Source of the DNA: Archilochus colubris
Taxonomy: Eukaryota > Chordata > Aves > Apodiformes > Trochilidae
Assembly: GCA_023079485.1 (NCBI GenBank)
Contig: CM041084.1
Coordinates: 35,314,609 to 35,378,608 of the forward strand
DNA length: 64,000 nucleotides
Direction: 5' to 3'
The position numbers were made by a program, and so were the translations under genes. Shown here piece after piece: positions 23,101 through 35,555 of the stretch; the first letter of the stretch is position 1, and each line of letters opens with the position of its first letter. The notes beneath the pieces are model-generated. The model saw only the letters and a program-made list of their open reading frames with translations. It had not been told where the DNA came from and did no database searches.

Positions 23101-24304
23101 TTTTAATGTAGTGATTCAGACATCAAAATCTCTGTATTTTTCACATCAATGGGCCCAAATTATTTTAACACTTGAGAGCACTGGCTGATCTCAGCATTGA
23201 TAGGCACAGTTATTACACAGTTCTCCCCTGTTTAGCTCTACCACTTTATCATACCTCACAGCTTCTTACCTACTCAAATCCTCAAAAATGAAAATCATTT
23301 TTTTCTGAAGTGCCTTTATATAGCAAGCTTTTCTATATGCTCAGAATCAACCATACAATTTAGAAGCAAGGAAGAAAAGGAGAGGAGTTAAAACAGGACT
23401 TTTAGTGTCTTTAAAAACAAGTGATTATTCAAACCTTGATACTGTAGATTATTGCTTTTTCTCATCTCTGGTACTTGTTCCTTGCTTTGTGTTCATCTGG
23501 AAGGGAGAAAAATAGGTGATAGGTTTCAGTGACTCATTCTATGTCTCTTGCTATTGAGATTTATACTAAACTATACTAACTCCTATACTAATATCTGCCT
23601 GTAATGCATTATTAAGTTGTACTTAAACAAATTGTATTGTATTTTAGGGACTAAACTGTCATTTTGATTTGAACTTCTGAATCTTTAAAACAATTTTTTT
23701 AAAAGTTTTATAGTTGCTTTCTTTTCCATCTGCTTTAAAATTGAGTCTGAGGAGAGGCAAATGCATTTAAAGAATACTTAGAATCGTAGATGTTCAGACC
23801 AGTTGTTACTCTACCCCAACAAGTTCCCAACCATTTTAAGCAGCTCCTCATCCTGCTCACTAGCAACACCTTCTCGCTTCTCTAAACACATGGTGCAGCA
23901 GATCAGATCTGAGCAATGGGGAGTGAGGAGAGGCAGCACTGGTAGGGTTTTATGGCTGTTTCTTTTCCTTGCTCTCCAGGCATGGTTTGCTACTGTCTGG
24001 AGGAGAAAAGCAGATCTGAGGGCCTTAGTGATGGGTGAAGACACAGCATCACCATTCTGTTCTCAGCCTGTGAGCTCATGGGGTGTTCTCTCATTAAGAG
24101 ATGGGAATAAAAAAGGCATCGACATCTACACTGTAAGGAAATAGTTGGCTTGATGACCAAAGGGGATGTGAGGGGTATATCTTGCTATTAGGAATGGGCT
24201 TGACATCATTCCATACTGCAAGCAAATAATGGAGTCTAGAGGCAGAAAATTACTTTCAAAGGTGAGTTCCCAGTGTTTTGCCTCAAACTAAGAGAGAATT
24301 TTAA
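20130..24304. other. No gene recognised
   Basis: AT-rich single-copy sequence with many short frames on both strands, none recognisable. The GC-richer part at about 23800-24130 holds a 113-codon plus frame with no homology that I can see. Confidence 0.6.
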
Positions 24305-24844
24305 TTTAGGTTCCAGCAGAGTCTGTCCTAAGCTCATTTCTATTTAATATTATAATTAAACAATTAGCTAGTAGAAAGGAGAATGTGATTACCAAAATTA
24401 TTTTATAAAATAGGCTGGAAGAGAGGGCAAATACTGTGAGGGGTAGAACTGTCTTAACAAATTGGAATCATGGTCCACAATCAGCAGGACAAGTTTACCT
24501 GATAGGTCTGGAAAATCAACACTTATGAAGCAGAAATTAAGGATTTGGGGTTGTTGGTTGATGAGAATCTCAACATGAGCCAGCAGTGTGCTCATGAAGC
24601 TCAGAAGGCCAACCATATCCTAGGATGCATCAAGAGGAGCGTGGCCAGCAGATCAAGAGAGGCGATTCTCCCCCTTTACTCTGCTCCTGTGAAACTCCAC
24701 CTCAAATACTGCTTACAGTTCTGGTGTCCTCACTCAAGATCTGTTGGAACACATCCAGAGGAGGGCCACAAAGATGATCCAGGGCCTGGAGGACCTCTGC
24801 TATGAGGAGAGGCTGAGGGAGATGGGAATGTTCAGCCTGAAGAA
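24305..24844 (+). mobile_element. CR1 LINE fragment, first copy of a tandem pair
   Basis: From about 24305 the sequence follows the CR1 RT region in degraded form (CATTTCTATTTAATATT resembles the CR1 block encoding the RT palm neighbourhood). Homology becomes clear at 24545-24844, with a frame reading MSQQCAHEAQKANHILGC and [20 protein letters not shown] small deletion near 24738 shifts the frame. It stops abruptly after GTTCAGCCTGAAGAAG, far short of a CR1 3' end, and is directly followed by another CR1 start. The left boundary is approximate. Confidence 0.85.
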
Positions 24845-25504
24845 GTATGCATGGAAGGATGCCCATGAGCCAACAATGTGCCCTTGTGGCCAAGAAGGCC
24901 AATGGCATCCTGGGGTGCATTAGAAGAGGGGTGGTTAGTAGGTAGAGGGAGGTTCTCCTTCCCCTCTACTCTGCCCTGGTGAAGCCACATCTGGAATATT
25001 GTGTCCAGTTCTGGACCCCTCAGTTCCAGAAGGACCGGGAACTGCTCGAAAGAGTCCAGTTCAAGAGCCTCCAAGATAATAAAGGAGTGGAAAATCCCCC
25101 TGATGAGGAAAGGCTGAGGGAGCTGGGTCTCTTCATCTTGGAGAAAAGGAGAATGAAGGATGACCTCATTAATGTTTATAAATAGGGAAGGGGAGAGAGC
25201 CAAGAGGATGGTGCCAGGCTCTTCTCAATTGTACCCAATGATAGGACAAGAGGCAGTGGATGTAAGCTTGAGCATAGGAGGTTCCATATAAACACAAGGT
25301 GAAATTTTTTCAGTGAGAGGGTGACAGGGCACTGGAACAGGCTTCCCAGGGAGGTTGTGGAGTCTCCTTCTCTGGAGATATTCAAAACCTGTCTGGATGC
25401 ATTCTTATGTGACCTCCTGTAAGTGACCCTGCTCTGGCAGGGGGATTGGACTCAATGATCTTTTGAGGTCCCTTCCAACCCCTAGCTTTCTCTGATTCTG
25501 TGAT
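24845..25504 (+). mobile_element. CR1 LINE fragment, second copy with 3' end
   Basis: The same CR1 region restarts at about 24860 (ATGAGCCAACAATGTGCCC) and this time continues to the 3' tail (GAGGTCCCTTCCAACCCC, then a degenerate TGATTCTGTGAT). The coding frame is broken by an early TAG (24940-24942, after VVSR) and by frameshifts near 25060 and 25185, so it is a dead copy older than the one at 15.2 kb. It overlaps in content with the preceding fragment by roughly 290 bases, so the two together form a head-to-tail partial duplication or two nested insertions. Confidence 0.9.
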
Positions 25505-25589
25505 ATGGAAATAATGCAATGATCTCACAAAGGTGAAATAATGTGGTTTGAGGGAGATATTTGCAGGAAGGTCATGAATGAGATAATGG

Positions 25590-25740
25590 AGCAAGTTATT
25601 CTGATATGCTCAGCACTGGCAAGGCCTCAGTTGGAACACTGTGTCTGGGTTTTGCACCACATCCTAAAAAGATGTAGAAGAACTATAGGAGGTGCAGAAG
25701 AGATGAACAGAAATTAGAGGTTTGGTCTGGCTGGCTTCTC
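25590..25740 (+). mobile_element. Degraded CR1 fragment
   Basis: A short, weaker CR1 match: CTCAGCACTGGCAAGGCCTC then GGAACACTGTGTCTGGGTTT corresponds to the block encoding [15 protein letters not shown] in better copies. No 3' tail is present. It is on the same strand as, and just right of, the pair above, and may be part of an older insertion. Limits are approximate. Confidence 0.55.
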
Positions 25741-26429
25741 ATCTAGCCCTACATTTCTGTGAAATAACCTTTGAAAGCTTTGTCTTGTATTTGCCAAACA
25801 TACTTTGCATATTGTACTTTTATAACTTTTCCATATTCACCAAGATTACATGATTGTAAGAGTCAGTTTCTCCATTGCATCTGTTTGAAATCCTGTTTTA
25901 GTTGAAATCTCTATGTGTTTAAATATGGACTTCACTTAGGCCAGGATTTGACCTGAAGTGTTTGTCAGAATTTAAAATTTACTTCACAGTTATGCTTAGT
26001 ACTATATTTTTATTTTTAAATTCATAGTAAACATCAGTTGTGCATAAATTATTATTATTAGCATGAAGAAATAAGTGGAGCTATATGAATAAATGTAGGA
26101 CTGAAATTTAGTGGAATCTATGTTTATACCTTCACTATGGTTGCCTTTGTCCCTGGCCTATACTCTGGTCTATTTCTTCTCTTGTGAAACAATGATTCCT
26201 AGCTATTTTTTTGAGGATTAATTCTTGTCCGTATGGATTTGGATAAGAATTGTGCTAAACATTTTTCTATAGTGATGTAATTTGTTACATTTTTTATAAC
26301 CAACCTATTGTTTCAAATCCATTAGAAGGTGAAGTAAACTCATAATTAAGATTAGGTATGCACTTAGCTGTTCAACAGCTAAGTTTGGTAGGTTGCAATT
26401 ATCACAATTCCAGGAATTAGAATTTTGGA
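25741..26429. other. No gene recognised
   Basis: AT-rich spacer between CR1 fragments. Nothing else visible. Confidence 0.6.
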
Positions 26430-27219
26430 ATTTATATGGCTGAAGAAAAGGGCTGACAGGAGCTTGATGAACTTCAACAAGGGCAGCTGTAAAGTCCTGC
26501 ACCTGGGGAGGAAAAACCACGGGAACCTCCAAAAAAATGCTGGGACTGTCTGGCTGGAAAGCAGCTTGGCAGAGAAGGACCTGGGAGTTCTGGTGGACAC
26601 CAAGTTGAATGTAAGTGAGCAGTGTGCCCTTGTGGCCAAGAAGGCCAAGGGTATCCTGCACTGCATGAAGAGGAGCATTGGCAGCAGGCTGAGGAAGGGG
26701 ATTCCTGCCCTCTGCTCAGCACCACTTGGAGTACAGTGCTGGGCTACCCAGTACAAGAGAGACATGGTCATACTGGTGAGAGTCCAATGGAAGGACATGT
26801 AGGTGGTGAAGGGACTGGAGCATCTCCTATGAGGAAAGGCTGAGAGAGCGGGGACTGTTTGATGTGAAGATGAGAAGTTTCAAATTTATATAAATATCTG
26901 AAGGGAGGGTATAAAGATGGAGCCAGGCTCTTTCCAGTGATGCCCAGGGAGGGGACAAGAGGCAATGGACACAAAGAGAAATACAGGAGGCTCCATCTGA
27001 ACATTAGGAAATGTTTTTTCGCTGCACGGGTGACTGAGCACTGGCACTGTTGCCCAGGGACATTGTGGAGTCTCTGGATATCTGGAGTCAGATATTCAAA
27101 AGCCATATGGATATGGCCCCAGGCAACAGGCTGTAGGTGACCCTGCTTGAGCAAGAGGAATGGGCAAGAGAACCTCCAGAAGTCCCTTCCAACCTCAGCT
27201 GTTCTGGGATTCTGATTCT
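26430..27219 (+). mobile_element. CR1 LINE, 5'-truncated, degraded
   Basis: Starts within CR1 ORF2 (frame from 26425 with KGSCKVLHLGRKNH and LAEKDLGVLVDTKLNVSEQC) and runs to a degenerate 3' end (AAGTCCCTTCCAACCTC, then GGGATTCTGATTCT). It covers more of the upstream RT C-terminal region than the copy at 15.2 kb. Several frameshifts and small deletions (near 26720, 26800 and 26870) break the frame, so it is a fossil. It is the fourth plus-strand CR1 piece within 3 kb. Confidence 0.92.
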
Positions 27220-30200
27220 TTTAATACCTTTGGAATAAAAATAACCATCTAAATACTGGTTGAAAGAATAGGATACTAAAGAGACAAACAATGTAAAATA
27301 TTAGTAAAATACATAAAAGAAATCAAGTTTGTTTTTTTTATTTCTGTGAACAAAGAACCCTGAGTGCAGTTACTACCTTCTAAGAACATTCATCCCATCA
27401 GTAATTATGTTGAGAGATGTCTGGGAATGTTTTCATCTCCTAGATGGCCATTTACTGCTATTGCTTCTTTTACATCTAACATCCAATTTAATTATTTGTG
27501 GGGTTTTTTTGAGCTTTACTCTGAAATTTATACTCTCTTTTCTCATAAATATATCTTTTAAATATTTAATTTTAAATAAAAGAACTAGTTGTGTATTTTT
27601 AATAGTAGGTCCTCATGATGTATTATGTTTGAAAATATTAAATACTTGGTTATTTCTATTTACTTTGCTGAACTACTTTAAAGAAGGTTTTTACTTACTT
27701 TTACACTATGTTTCCTAAAAATACTGTATGTCTACCTTTGTGTAACTTGGAATAAAAGTATCTATAGATTTCTTTGTGGTATATAATGTTGACTATAAGA
27801 GACTATTCCTTCCATTGGACTACTGTTCCTCTTGTCATGGATCATTTAACATGTACCATTGGTTTCTCAATGATTTTAAAAAGTATATTTTTGAACAATC
27901 TAACCAGTATCAGTTTTTTGTTAGGTTTTTTTTTTGTTCTTCACCTTTCTACTACTGCAGGCCTTTCTGTATCCTGATAAAGTTTCCTACTTAGAAATTA
28001 ACAGGTAGGCAATTATCCAAAAACTATTTTCCCAGGTACTTTCCTGAATAGGAGCCCCAGTCCATAAATATAATTGTCCTTGTGATTTCGTTTTCCCTCT
28101 TCCACCATCTAAGGTTAACATTGTACAGCAGCCTACACAGTGACTAAGTATTTTTAGTTCAAACTAAATGTCTCCTTTCTGTTTCCTTACAGATGCCTCT
28201 TTTCAAAGTTATCCTCAAGGGATTACTTATTAAAGCTTTAAAGTTGCAAACTTTGTTCCAAGCAGAATTTACACACCTGAAAAGCAAACTGCAAATGTGA
28301 AAGTTCTGTTAAGTCTGCTGAATAACTTAAGCAGCTAGAACAAGTGGAGCATTTAGAACATGAACTACAAGTCATCCTTTATTCTTGCACATGCTACTCA
28401 AAAGTCCTTCTTGATCTTCTCTGCCATCTCTGTTAGTGGGTATGGGTTTGTATGGAGTTGGATATGGAGATGATAGAAAGATGTGACTGCAGTAGATGTC
28501 GGCATCCCTAACCCAGGTTAATTGCCTCCTGCAATGGGGTGGGCAGTGTGGTACCTGGCCCAGAGTCAATGTCCTCTCATCTGAGGGTAAAGTCTATGCT
28601 GCTACAGCATCACTGCTGTGGATGTTCAAACCCTAAACTACCAGCAAGCCTGAGACTCATATTCCTTGGCTGCTTTGCAGGCCTATCTTTTGTGTGTATG
28701 TAGGTAACTACACTATCAATTGTTAGTTTTCTTCATCCAGAAACAGGAAGGGGTTTAAAATGTTTAGATATATGGGAAATGTGTCTATTTGTTAAGTTTG
28801 CCACTTGCTAAAAAACTGCCCAGAGAGAGGCATATTCACGGTCTGGAGGATTTGTCTGTTAACCAAGCTGTTATAAAGTGAGGAAGCAATACAGTGAAGT
28901 TAGTTTTATGTGGTGTAAGAATACTAAAGTATGCATTTTAATATCTAGCATGAGAAATGTTTCTTTCTCCATAGTTGATAGAGATGTATTAGTGAAATGC
29001 ACATAATTTTAATGTGGAATTTGTAGTTCACTTCTTCAGATAAATGTCAAATCTTCTTACAGCAGTGTTTCTTTGCTTATCCTTTATGTATGCAATTTGC
29101 TGCATTTTGAAACTCATATTTATCATAGAATTGAGCGCATACTAAAATAAACCAAAGCGTATCTGCATTCATCTGTCACTGTGACATTCTCTTGTGCAGC
29201 TCCCCACTTCTCTTTCTGCCTCCAATGTGATAGGACCTTGCTTTACTATTTATTCTCCCTTAGTACCTAGTCCTTACCTCATAAATCATGTGGACAATGA
29301 GCTAAATCCAAAATACATTGTATCTCTAACACAAGATCATATTTTGCTCTTAGGCACAGTTAGAAAGAAAGAAAAGACTGATTTTAAGTTTGTGATTTTT
29401 CCTGTTTTCTGTTTAATACTCCTATGAGTCTTACTTATTTTCCTAAAAGGCTTTTTCAAGCATCACTGGATTCCTCATTTTATTTCTCTAATCTTGATCC
29501 ACACAACTCCTCTTAGCTTTCTACATCTGTGTTGGTTTTCTCTGGCTCCTTAGTTCTTTCAGCCCTTCCAAAGCCTTTTCTGCCTATTCATATTGACACT
29601 GGTGTTTTGACTTCCTTAAATTTGTGAGTGTTAGTAATTCACTCGGTTTGGAAGAATGATACACATTCCTTCACTGGCTTACATTGTCTAAACCAAGCTG
29701 CTTCTCTGCTGGCACCAACTCGTGTAGTTTGCATAAAAATAAGTTTTGAACCAAAAGAAATTTTAAAAAGAGGCTTCACAAAACAAAGATTTAAGCATAG
29801 CATGTGTAAAATTGCCATCTGAACGATTATTACCACAATGTTTTTCAACCCACAGGGCTGAGGCCTCCCTCAAGCACTTTATTTGACATAAATTAAAATG
29901 AAAATTTAATTCTTATTACAGTAACAATTTACTGCAAAGACTCAAGCTGAGATTAAAAATGTTTCTGATGTTCTAAATTAATATAGATAATACACTCCTA
30001 AATAGAGCAGCATATTCATATATATATTTACATGTATACATTTTGCATATTGTTTTCAGCAGCTCAGCTTCTGTACTTCTGATTGTAGTATTTGTTTGGT
30101 TGCTAGGGCAGATTACTTGTTCTTCCTGTCTATAATTCTAAAGTATGGCTATCATTGTTATTTATAATGCTCTAAGAATTAATGTTAGTAAACCAAGGAT

Positions 30201-31773
30201 AAATTATTAGTTGTTGTGATAACCATGTAATTTCTATCAGTATAATTCCACTGAGAATGATCACTACAGATATTTGCTAATTTTTCTTAATTTCTTTGAA
30301 AAAACCTGTCTGCTATAAACCTTAAAAAATTGCATTGGTATTTGTTCATTAAGCTTAGTAAATTATTTAAAGTAAAAGTGATTTATTGTATTTGTCTTTT
30401 TCTGGTAGTATCTATTAGTTATGTAGTATCAAGAAAGCAGTATTTTTGTATAGTACAAATCCATAGTAAAAGTATGGTCCTTTCCAAAATCTCAGCATTG
30501 ATTCAGAGTTCCAGGTATGACTGAGAAAGTGTCAAAAATTTTAAGCTATGAGAATTAATCTGTAGGCAGCTGGCTTAAAGTATGCAGTAATATCAGATCA
30601 TGTAGCCACACTGCAGCAGACCTGAAAATGTAAATAATTGTTATAAATCTCCCATAGTAAGTACTGGAAATTCCTAATATTAATCATTCCATAAACAGAC
30701 ATTCAATATATCCTGACTAACTTGTTGCTCTCTTTTGCTTTGGCAATTGAAGATTGATCTCTGCTTTGTTGAATGAAGTGTGATTTATATATTCATGGTG
30801 TAACTAGATAACCTTCAACTCTGCCATCAGTATCTGATCCTAATGGGTACGTCCTGAAAGAAACTGAATGTTGTTCCTCTGCTTGAGACTGATGTTATAA
30901 CAAGATTTTGTAATTCTTTAGTACTGTTTCATCAAAGCTTATAAAACAAAACAGCAAATATTGTTGAAAGAATATTACCAGTATGGAAAAGCTAAGCACA
31001 AAAAATTACATCAAGTATTGCTCACGCTGTAACAGAGCAATTGCCCTTAGCCATCTGATAGTTTTTAATTGCAGTCACACTATTTCTTCACAAGGGTCAT
31101 GCTGCTGTCAGGAAAAAAATTGGTGGTGTTTGTTTGTGAGGAGGCAATTTGACATTGCATGTCCTCCTAGGGGGTTGTGATCTGGCCCTCTCGAGGTCTT
31201 GCTGAGTGCTCATCAGTCTTGTCAGCCAGCTTGCTTTTGAATATGGGTTTGTTACCTAGTTATGAACACGTCTTTCACCTTCCAGAAGCCTAACCTGTGT
31301 AAACCTGGGCTTTCAACTTGAAAGCTTCCAGATGCCAAGTGTCAAAGAGCAATGAGTATTCCTAAATGAGGCAGAGCCCCCAGCCACCTGCAGTATGGGT
31401 GGTGTGATGATGATGATGGATGCAGAGGTTAACAGTGAAAAGGCAACAGGGAGCAGCTTTTGAAACAACGCCCAGCAGGGCAGCAGTTTGTGACTTTACA
31501 TTTTGGGACTCTCCTTTCTCCTCGTGTCCTCTGCAGGCTAATTAACCACACTTTTTCATCTCTGCAGCAAGGGAGAAAGGATGGTACAGAAAACAGGCTC
31601 AGTTGCCACATTTACCCTGTACACTACTCATTTGAAGGGTTATATGATTGTTTGAGACTGTAATAATATAAATGTGCACAAATGGAAATTAAGACATCAC
31701 AGGCAATCCTAAACCTGGCGTTTCAAAACTTGTAAAAAAGCTTTATTTTTTTTTGTATTAAACACAGTTTACC
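27220..31773. other. No gene recognised
   Basis: AT-rich single-copy sequence. Overlapping T-rich frames at 27364-27994 are shadows. No repeat family, RNA gene or exon with supporting signals was found. Confidence 0.6.
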
Positions 31774-31799
31774 TTTTTTTTTTTTTTTTTTTTTTTTTT
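31774..31799. repeat. (T)26 homopolymer
   Basis: An uninterrupted run of 26 T. No retroelement or processed copy is recognisable on its left (where an A-tail read on the minus strand would leave one), so it is taken as simple sequence. Its length should be polymorphic. Confidence 0.9.
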
Positions 31800-34700
31800 A
31801 ATGTGCCATTGCCTTGAGGTTTATCAATCCATGTGTGTTGAATAAAAAAATATAATCACTGACATCTACAGAGGTCATCAGCAAAGCAGTAACTGCTATG
31901 TTTACTGTGGAAACTGCCAACTCAAGCTGACGAGCCAGCTCGTATCAACAGAGTGGTTGTCATTTTTCACATGGGCCATTTCTAGCCTTGTTTCCAACAG
32001 TCGGTAACAGCAGAGTAACAGTGAGACCTCACTGGTTTTACCTCACCTTAAAATCCCCCTGATTCTCCTCCTTCAGTTGCCTCCCTCAGCACCAGCCCTC
32101 TTGCAGGGAGGGTGCAGAGTGGATAGTCTTCTGTTCTTCAGCAGTCGTGCACACTCAGCATCTCAGCTGCTCTTCTGAAAACCAGTGACTCATTTTCAGC
32201 ATCCCCATACATTCCCTTTGCATCTTCCCAGTCTGCAGATGACATTTATTCTGCATGCTGCAGTGCAGTAGATGCATAAATCACCTGCTCATACGTGTAC
32301 ATGCATAGGTGCTCTAAGAATCCCAGCGTCAGCAGCACAGAGCTCAGACAGGTTAATTTTTCATGCCAAGAATTCTTCCTTTACAGGCTGGTCTGCTTCT
32401 GCTGCCTGGCTATACACTTGGCTGCTCCTGTTTAAAGCATCCTGAAGGAATACACATACCCAGTGCTATGATGACAACCACCATCAATGATTTTGTACCT
32501 CACAGAGACTCTCTGATCTAGAAAACAGTGTATTTGTAGTTGGCAGCCAATACATGTTTTAAAATGAAATGCTTGCTTAATGAAGGGGAACAATGTGTGT
32601 GGTCTTTTGATATTCTGTAGCTGGAATCATCACTGCCTACTGTACATGACAGGTTTTGAAAAACAAAGCTGCTGTGGCTTTCTTTTCTGTACTACTTACT
32701 GCAATTGGGGATTGCAGACACTCTAAAGATATTCTTAAAACAATTAGAGCAGTGGCAGGCAGTAAAGACAATCCCTTTGAATCTCTGCTTTAAAAATCTT
32801 CATTAATATACTTAATAGTCTATAACTTTACATACAGGAGAATACATGGCACCACTAAGCTGCACTGACAGTGATAAATCTGAAAAGATATGAAGAATTT
32901 GGAAATTTCTGTAGTCAGAAGAATTCAAAAGAGGTAACAGCCCAGAGAAATCACCCTCTTCACAAAAAAAAAACCAAACCAAAACCTTTTAACTGATGTC
33001 CAGAAACTAAATAAATGAAAATTACAAAACTGCAAAATGAGGAGTGTTAAAATAGAAACTGTGATGGCTGAGAAACAGCTTAGTATTCCAGTTCAGAAGA
33101 AAACGCATCACTGTGATACAAGCCTGACTTACCAAAGAGGTTTCCATTAAATTATTAGCAGTAAACTAATTAATAACAGTGGTATCTGTATTCTCAGAGT
33201 TATGTTTCAAAACTTACAGCATCATTGTCTCAGTCAGACCTGCTGTTTCTCTGAGGTTGTTACAAATGTAGGTAGGCCTGACAAGGTTGTACTAGGAAAA
33301 TTTGGCTACTCTCTCTGTGACAGGTGACCACATATTTTATACTTCCATTTACAAATTGAATCTTGGAATTATTTACTTCTTTTTGTTATATTATTCCCAT
33401 TGAAAAGCTGTTCCAGAACCTCAAAACTCTCTGCAGATTAAAAATTTCTAATTCCTAGATTAATTTTCTAATTCCTAGGTTAAATGTATTCACAATCCAT
33501 TTATACCCTTTTACATTTCTTATAAAACCTCCTGTCCTTTAGGTTATATCTCATTGTCCAAAATGTCATTTATGACCTGATTACTGTGTGGTCATTTTCT
33601 CTGGCAGCCTTCATTTTTGCAGATTAAGTACACTGCACTATTTCAGTGGCACATCAGAGGGGCTGTGTGCTATCTTTGTCATCCGAGTAGCTGTGGTCCC
33701 ATGTGAACTCATCTCTCGTGAAGAGTACACAGAGGGTACACAGAATTAAAATTATTATTTTATTTTAAAGCATTTATTTTGTTGCTTCTACTCTGAAGAC
33801 GGATTATGCAAAAGAAAGTAGGTTTAAGGGAAATTTTTTCATTCCTATAATTGCGAAAAACACAGGGATTTTTCTTTATCCTCCTGAGAAATAGCTGCAC
33901 AATTAGGTGGCTGTAATAAAATGAAAAAATGCAGTTACCCAGTTTTATACCTCATCCAAGTAAATATTCTTCTGGTCTGAAGTTACAGAATGTAGCAATG
34001 TAGGATGGCAGAAATTCAGGCAGTACTTGGATCACGTGTTTGTATATCAGTAGATCTTTCATTGATACAGGTATTGTATCTCTTATTACCTACCAATATT
34101 TTATGAAATCTTGAGTTTATAAAGCCTATAAAATTCTTTTGCTGTGACCATGGCCACCTTGGTGCATTTTATGTAACATGAAGGTAAAGGCCAGTTCTTG
34201 TTTTCCATGGAAAAAGTGGGAACCTGACATGACCTGATCAATGAAAAATATTTATCTAAAGTTCTCTAGTTTTATTCTGTCCTAAAAGCTGAATAGCACT
34301 GAAGTTGATATACCACTGGCCACATATTTTTTCTCTAAGCAGTTGTTACACAGCACTCAAGCAATTAATTAAAAAACCCTATGTTTAAAAAGAGACATCT
34401 CTTAATTCACTAAACATTACCAAACATATAAGTTTAAATTTATTATCCCTTTTCACTTTTCACAGTGGTGAAGATCTGTATGGCCGGGTAGTTATTGCCA
34501 TGTTTATTGACAAGACATCCCAAAATAACCTCTATACACGACACAAACAGCACATAGGGGAAGAAATTACAGTATTCAACACAACAGATGGATAGAAAGC
34601 ATTTTGATCTTCTGGTTACCTGCTGCCAAAGTCAATCCAAATAACATAACTCTAAAACTCTATGAGCCACAAGGGAGACACAAGATAAATTGATCTGTTA

Positions 34701-35555
34701 GTTGACCTAATGCAATCTCCTTTCCTGGTGATTTGTATTCCACATCTGTGGAGTCCTCCAGTTTCTTCTGTATGTCCTCTGACCTCCCTTCCATTCCCTC
34801 TTCTCTTCCCTTGCAGCCACTGAGGACATGGGATGGCACGTGGCGTGGCTGGTAGCAATCTAAACAAACTGTGGACTCATGCTGAGTGGGGACACCAATT
34901 AAAGTGCCCTTTCTATTAGACTCTTCTATCCAGCAGCCAATTATCAGAAAATTTGTAGGAGCTTGCTATGTTTGAGATCTCTGTCCATCTGTCAGGTTTG
35001 CCTGAAATGGGCCAGATGTTTCATCACTGTCAAGGGGTCAGTGGAGATACAGGGTAGCTGCTGATGCCTTGTTTACTTAGGGTACCCACTGAAAAATCAC
35101 CTGAAAATGAAATAGTCTAAATTAAAGGTTTGGTTTGGTTGTTTCAGGTAATTAAATATGCACCCACAGTGATAGATGTGAACTGGGACAGGTACCAAGT
35201 CCTTAGAACTTTGACAAAAATAAGCAAAGGAACCTCCTCCTGGAGCAGATGATGGCAGCAATTACTAGTCCTGGACTGCTCCAATGAATCTCAGAGTTTG
35301 AGACAATCCACCTAGAAAAAGCAGTAAACTTCTTGCACTGACTCAGCAAGGGCAGTTCTTCAGAGAACTGTGCAGTAACATTCATTGTAGTCTTTAAAGC
35401 TCAGCTGCCTGCATTTCCACTGATAAAACTGTTCCATTCTTTCCATCAGTCTTAGCCACAGTAAATTGTCCTGCTTTTTCATGTAATATTCTGATTTTTC
35501 CCTTACACCTAGTGTCTTCATTAACATACATAGCGCACTCTTACCCATCCCATCA
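31800..35555. other. No gene recognised
   Basis: AT-rich single-copy DNA. It contains a two-copy 20-bp tandem duplication (33445-33484, unit containing TTTCTAATTCCTAG). No coding evidence. Confidence 0.6.

Noticed and set aside
31774..31799. Poly-T run as the A-tail of a minus-strand retrocopy
   Set aside because: No gene-like or retroelement sequence precedes it on the minus strand, and no target-site duplication was seen.
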